Of a stretch of 39,245 nt of DNA, positions 38,141 through 39,245 are shown piece by piece (within the stretch, counting starts at the first letter, position 1; each line of letters begins with the position of its first letter). A model generated the notes under the pieces. It saw nothing but the letters and a program-made list of their open reading frames with translations, did no database searches and was not told the origin of the DNA. A program made the translations under genes and the position numbers. The stretch is from positions 1-39,245 of the IMG/VR virus record IMGVR_UViG_3300046367_000005. The stretch is one strand, 5' to 3'. The stretch comes from a virus.

Positions 38141-39245
38141 TCCAAACATCGCATTAGGTTACAAAGGTGTTCAACTCGAATCACCTTTGAATCAGTACGC
38201 TCAGGTTTCGCAGATTCAAAATGCGCAAAACCAGAACGCCCTTGCTCAATTTCAAATGAGAGCAGCACAGCGTGGTGAGCAAGACAATGAGGCACTTCGC
38301 AACGCTCTTGCTGGTACTAAGTACGGTACCCCTGAATATGATCAAGCGCTCACAGGTGCTTACTTGAAGACTGGTAACGTCAAAGGCTTGCAAGAGTATC
38401 AAAAAGGTGAACGCGAGACGAACAAAGCTGCTGCTGAATTGCAGATCAAACAGCAAGAAGTCAAGCGTAGCATCTTTGGTAATCTGGCCATGAACACCTC
38501 GGATGAAAACGTCAAGGCTCACTTGCAAGATTTGGTTTTGAACAAGACCATCACACCCGAGCAAGCTCAGTCTGGATGGGCTGAGGTCAAGGACATGAAT
38601 GCCGCGCAGCGCAAGAAGCACTTTACTGATCTGGCACAGACTGCTGATCAGCGAGTTGGTAATGAGATTAGTCGTGAGAACTTGGGTGTATCTCAAGGAC
38701 GACTTGATCTTGAACGTCAACGTGTTGGTTTAGAGGGTCGGCGAGTGAACCTTGCAGAAGAAGATTCTCGACTCAAGCGTGAAGGTGTTGAGGGTATTGC
38801 ACCCAAAGAGTTGCAAAAGCGTGAAGCTGCGTTGCCAGCAGCAACAGCATCCGTTAAAGGATTTGAAGCCAAATCGGACAGCTTTATTCGTGATCTTATA
38901 GCTTTGCGCGATCATCCAGGTCTTGAAGGTATCACTGGTGCTGTGTATGGTCGTACCCCGAGCGTCGGCAAAGAAAGCAGTGCGGCACAAGCACTTTACG
39001 ATAAAGTCGTTGCCAAGGGTGGTTTTCAAGCCTTGCAAGACCTTCGTGATGCCTCTAAAACAGGTGGTGCGCTGGGTAACGTGTCTAACCAAGAAGGCAA
39101 ACAATTGTCATCTTCGTTTGCAGCAATCCAGCGTACTCAAAGTGCAGATGATGTCAAGGCTGCAATCAATCAAGCAATTGCTGATATTGAAGGTGCTAAA
39201 ACCCGCACTCGTGAGGCGTATGATTCAATATATTCGTATAAGCGT
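38130..39245 (+). CDS. Injection-type virion protein, N-terminal part (runs off the window)
   Basis: ATG 38130 opens a frame of exactly 372 codons with no stop before the window end. It continues at base 144 of the window to the TAA at 189-191, giving a 387-aa product. It starts AIDPNIALGYKGVQLESPLN and is nearly all helix, rich in Gln, Ala, Glu and Lys (NQNALAQFQMRAAQRGEQDN; SRENLGVSQGRLDLERQRVG). The C-terminal part has GLEGITGAVYGRTPSVGKES, FQALQDLRDASKTGGALGNV and SNQEGKQLSSSFAAI, a motif common in podovirus ejection proteins. The terminal mismatch changes Thr to Ile. Confidence 0.88.
   Translation, partial: MAIDPNIALGYKGVQLESPLNQYAQVSQIQNAQNQNALAQFQMRAAQRGEQDNEALRNALAGTKYGTPEYDQALTGAYLKTGNVKGLQEYQKGERETNKAAAELQIKQQEVKRSIFGNLAMNTSDENVKAHLQDLVLNKTITPEQAQSGWAEVKDMNAAQRKKHFTDLAQTADQRVGNEISRENLGVSQGRLDLERQRVGLEGRRVNLAEEDSRLKREGVEGIAPKELQKREAALPAATASVKGFEAKSDSFIRDLIALRDHPGLEGITGAVYGRTPSVGKESSAAQALYDKVVAKGGFQALQDLRDASKTGGALGNVSNQEGKQLSSSFAAIQRTQSADDVKAAINQAIADIEGAKTRTREAYDSIYSYKR
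39103..39245. repeat. Right copy of terminal redundancy
   Basis: Same 143 bases as 1-143, differing only at 39229 (T here, C at 127). See the left copy for interpretation. Confidence 0.95.

Noticed and set aside
38181-38720. 179-codon open frame on the minus strand
   Set aside because: It lies fully opposite the injection-protein gene that runs off the right end; composition is typical of the reverse of a Gln/Lys-rich helix gene.

Overview
This window is an essentially complete genome of a tailed bacteriophage, assembled as a circle or with terminal redundancy. Bases 1-143 repeat at 39103-39245 with one mismatch, and one structural gene runs off the right end and resumes in frame at the left end. 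The unit is therefore about 39.1 kb. The head and portal genes are of the P22 type: P22-like portal, P22-like coat, gp4-like tail accessory factor, gp10-like stabilisation protein and a run of DNA-injection proteins. This points to a short-tailed (podovirus) member of Caudoviricetes. No integrase, excisionase, partition gene, tRNA or CRISPR array was seen. Small-protein families in the early region resemble those of phages of freshwater Burkholderiales, so a betaproteobacterial host is my inference, not something shown.

Layout. (1) Rightward late operon, 24.4 kb to the right end and continuing 0-6.6 kb: terminase small and large subunits, a 48-aa basic protein, a GroES-like co-chaperonin, portal, DUF5856-like helical protein, scaffold, coat, small beta-rich virion proteins separated by three C(UUCG)G-loop terminators, gp4-like adaptor, gp10-like protein, a long fibre, then injection proteins. 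At the left end follow more injection proteins, fibre proteins (one with an S74 intramolecular chaperone domain) and a lysis cassette (XhlA-like protein, two further membrane proteins, holin, nested Rz/Rz1 spanins, M15 endolysin). (2) Leftward replication operon, 15.2 to 6.6 kb: ribbon-helix-helix-like protein, a candidate Acb2/Tad1-like nucleotide sponge, DUF2800 Fe-S nuclease, DUF2815 ssDNA-binding protein, family B-type DNA polymerase, DUF3310, VRR-NUC nuclease, SNF2-type helicase and MazG, with two homing-endonuclease-like genes placed directly before polymerase and helicase. (3) Rightward primase segment, 15.3-18.0 kb: a zinc-ribbon mini-protein, a 12-codon leader ORF and a Prim-Pol/PriCT_2/DUF3987 primase. 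(4) Leftward early operon, 23.9 to 18.0 kb: about eighteen mostly tiny genes, many joined by 4-bp ATGA overlaps, including a 25-repeat pentapeptide protein, an XRE-type regulator, zinc-ribbon mini-proteins, two more HNH genes and mosaic repeat-containing proteins.

The two opposed gene pairs end at compact terminators: a bidirectional hairpin at 18005-18030, and a rightward terminator at 6625-6670 inside the last leftward gene. The control region between the early and late operons (23.3-24.4 kb) carries ten copies of a palindrome, consensus ACCCANTGGGT. One copy sits in the spacer after a perfect TTGACA box. This looks like a phage-specific operator or iteron system and is the most interesting unexplained signal in the window.
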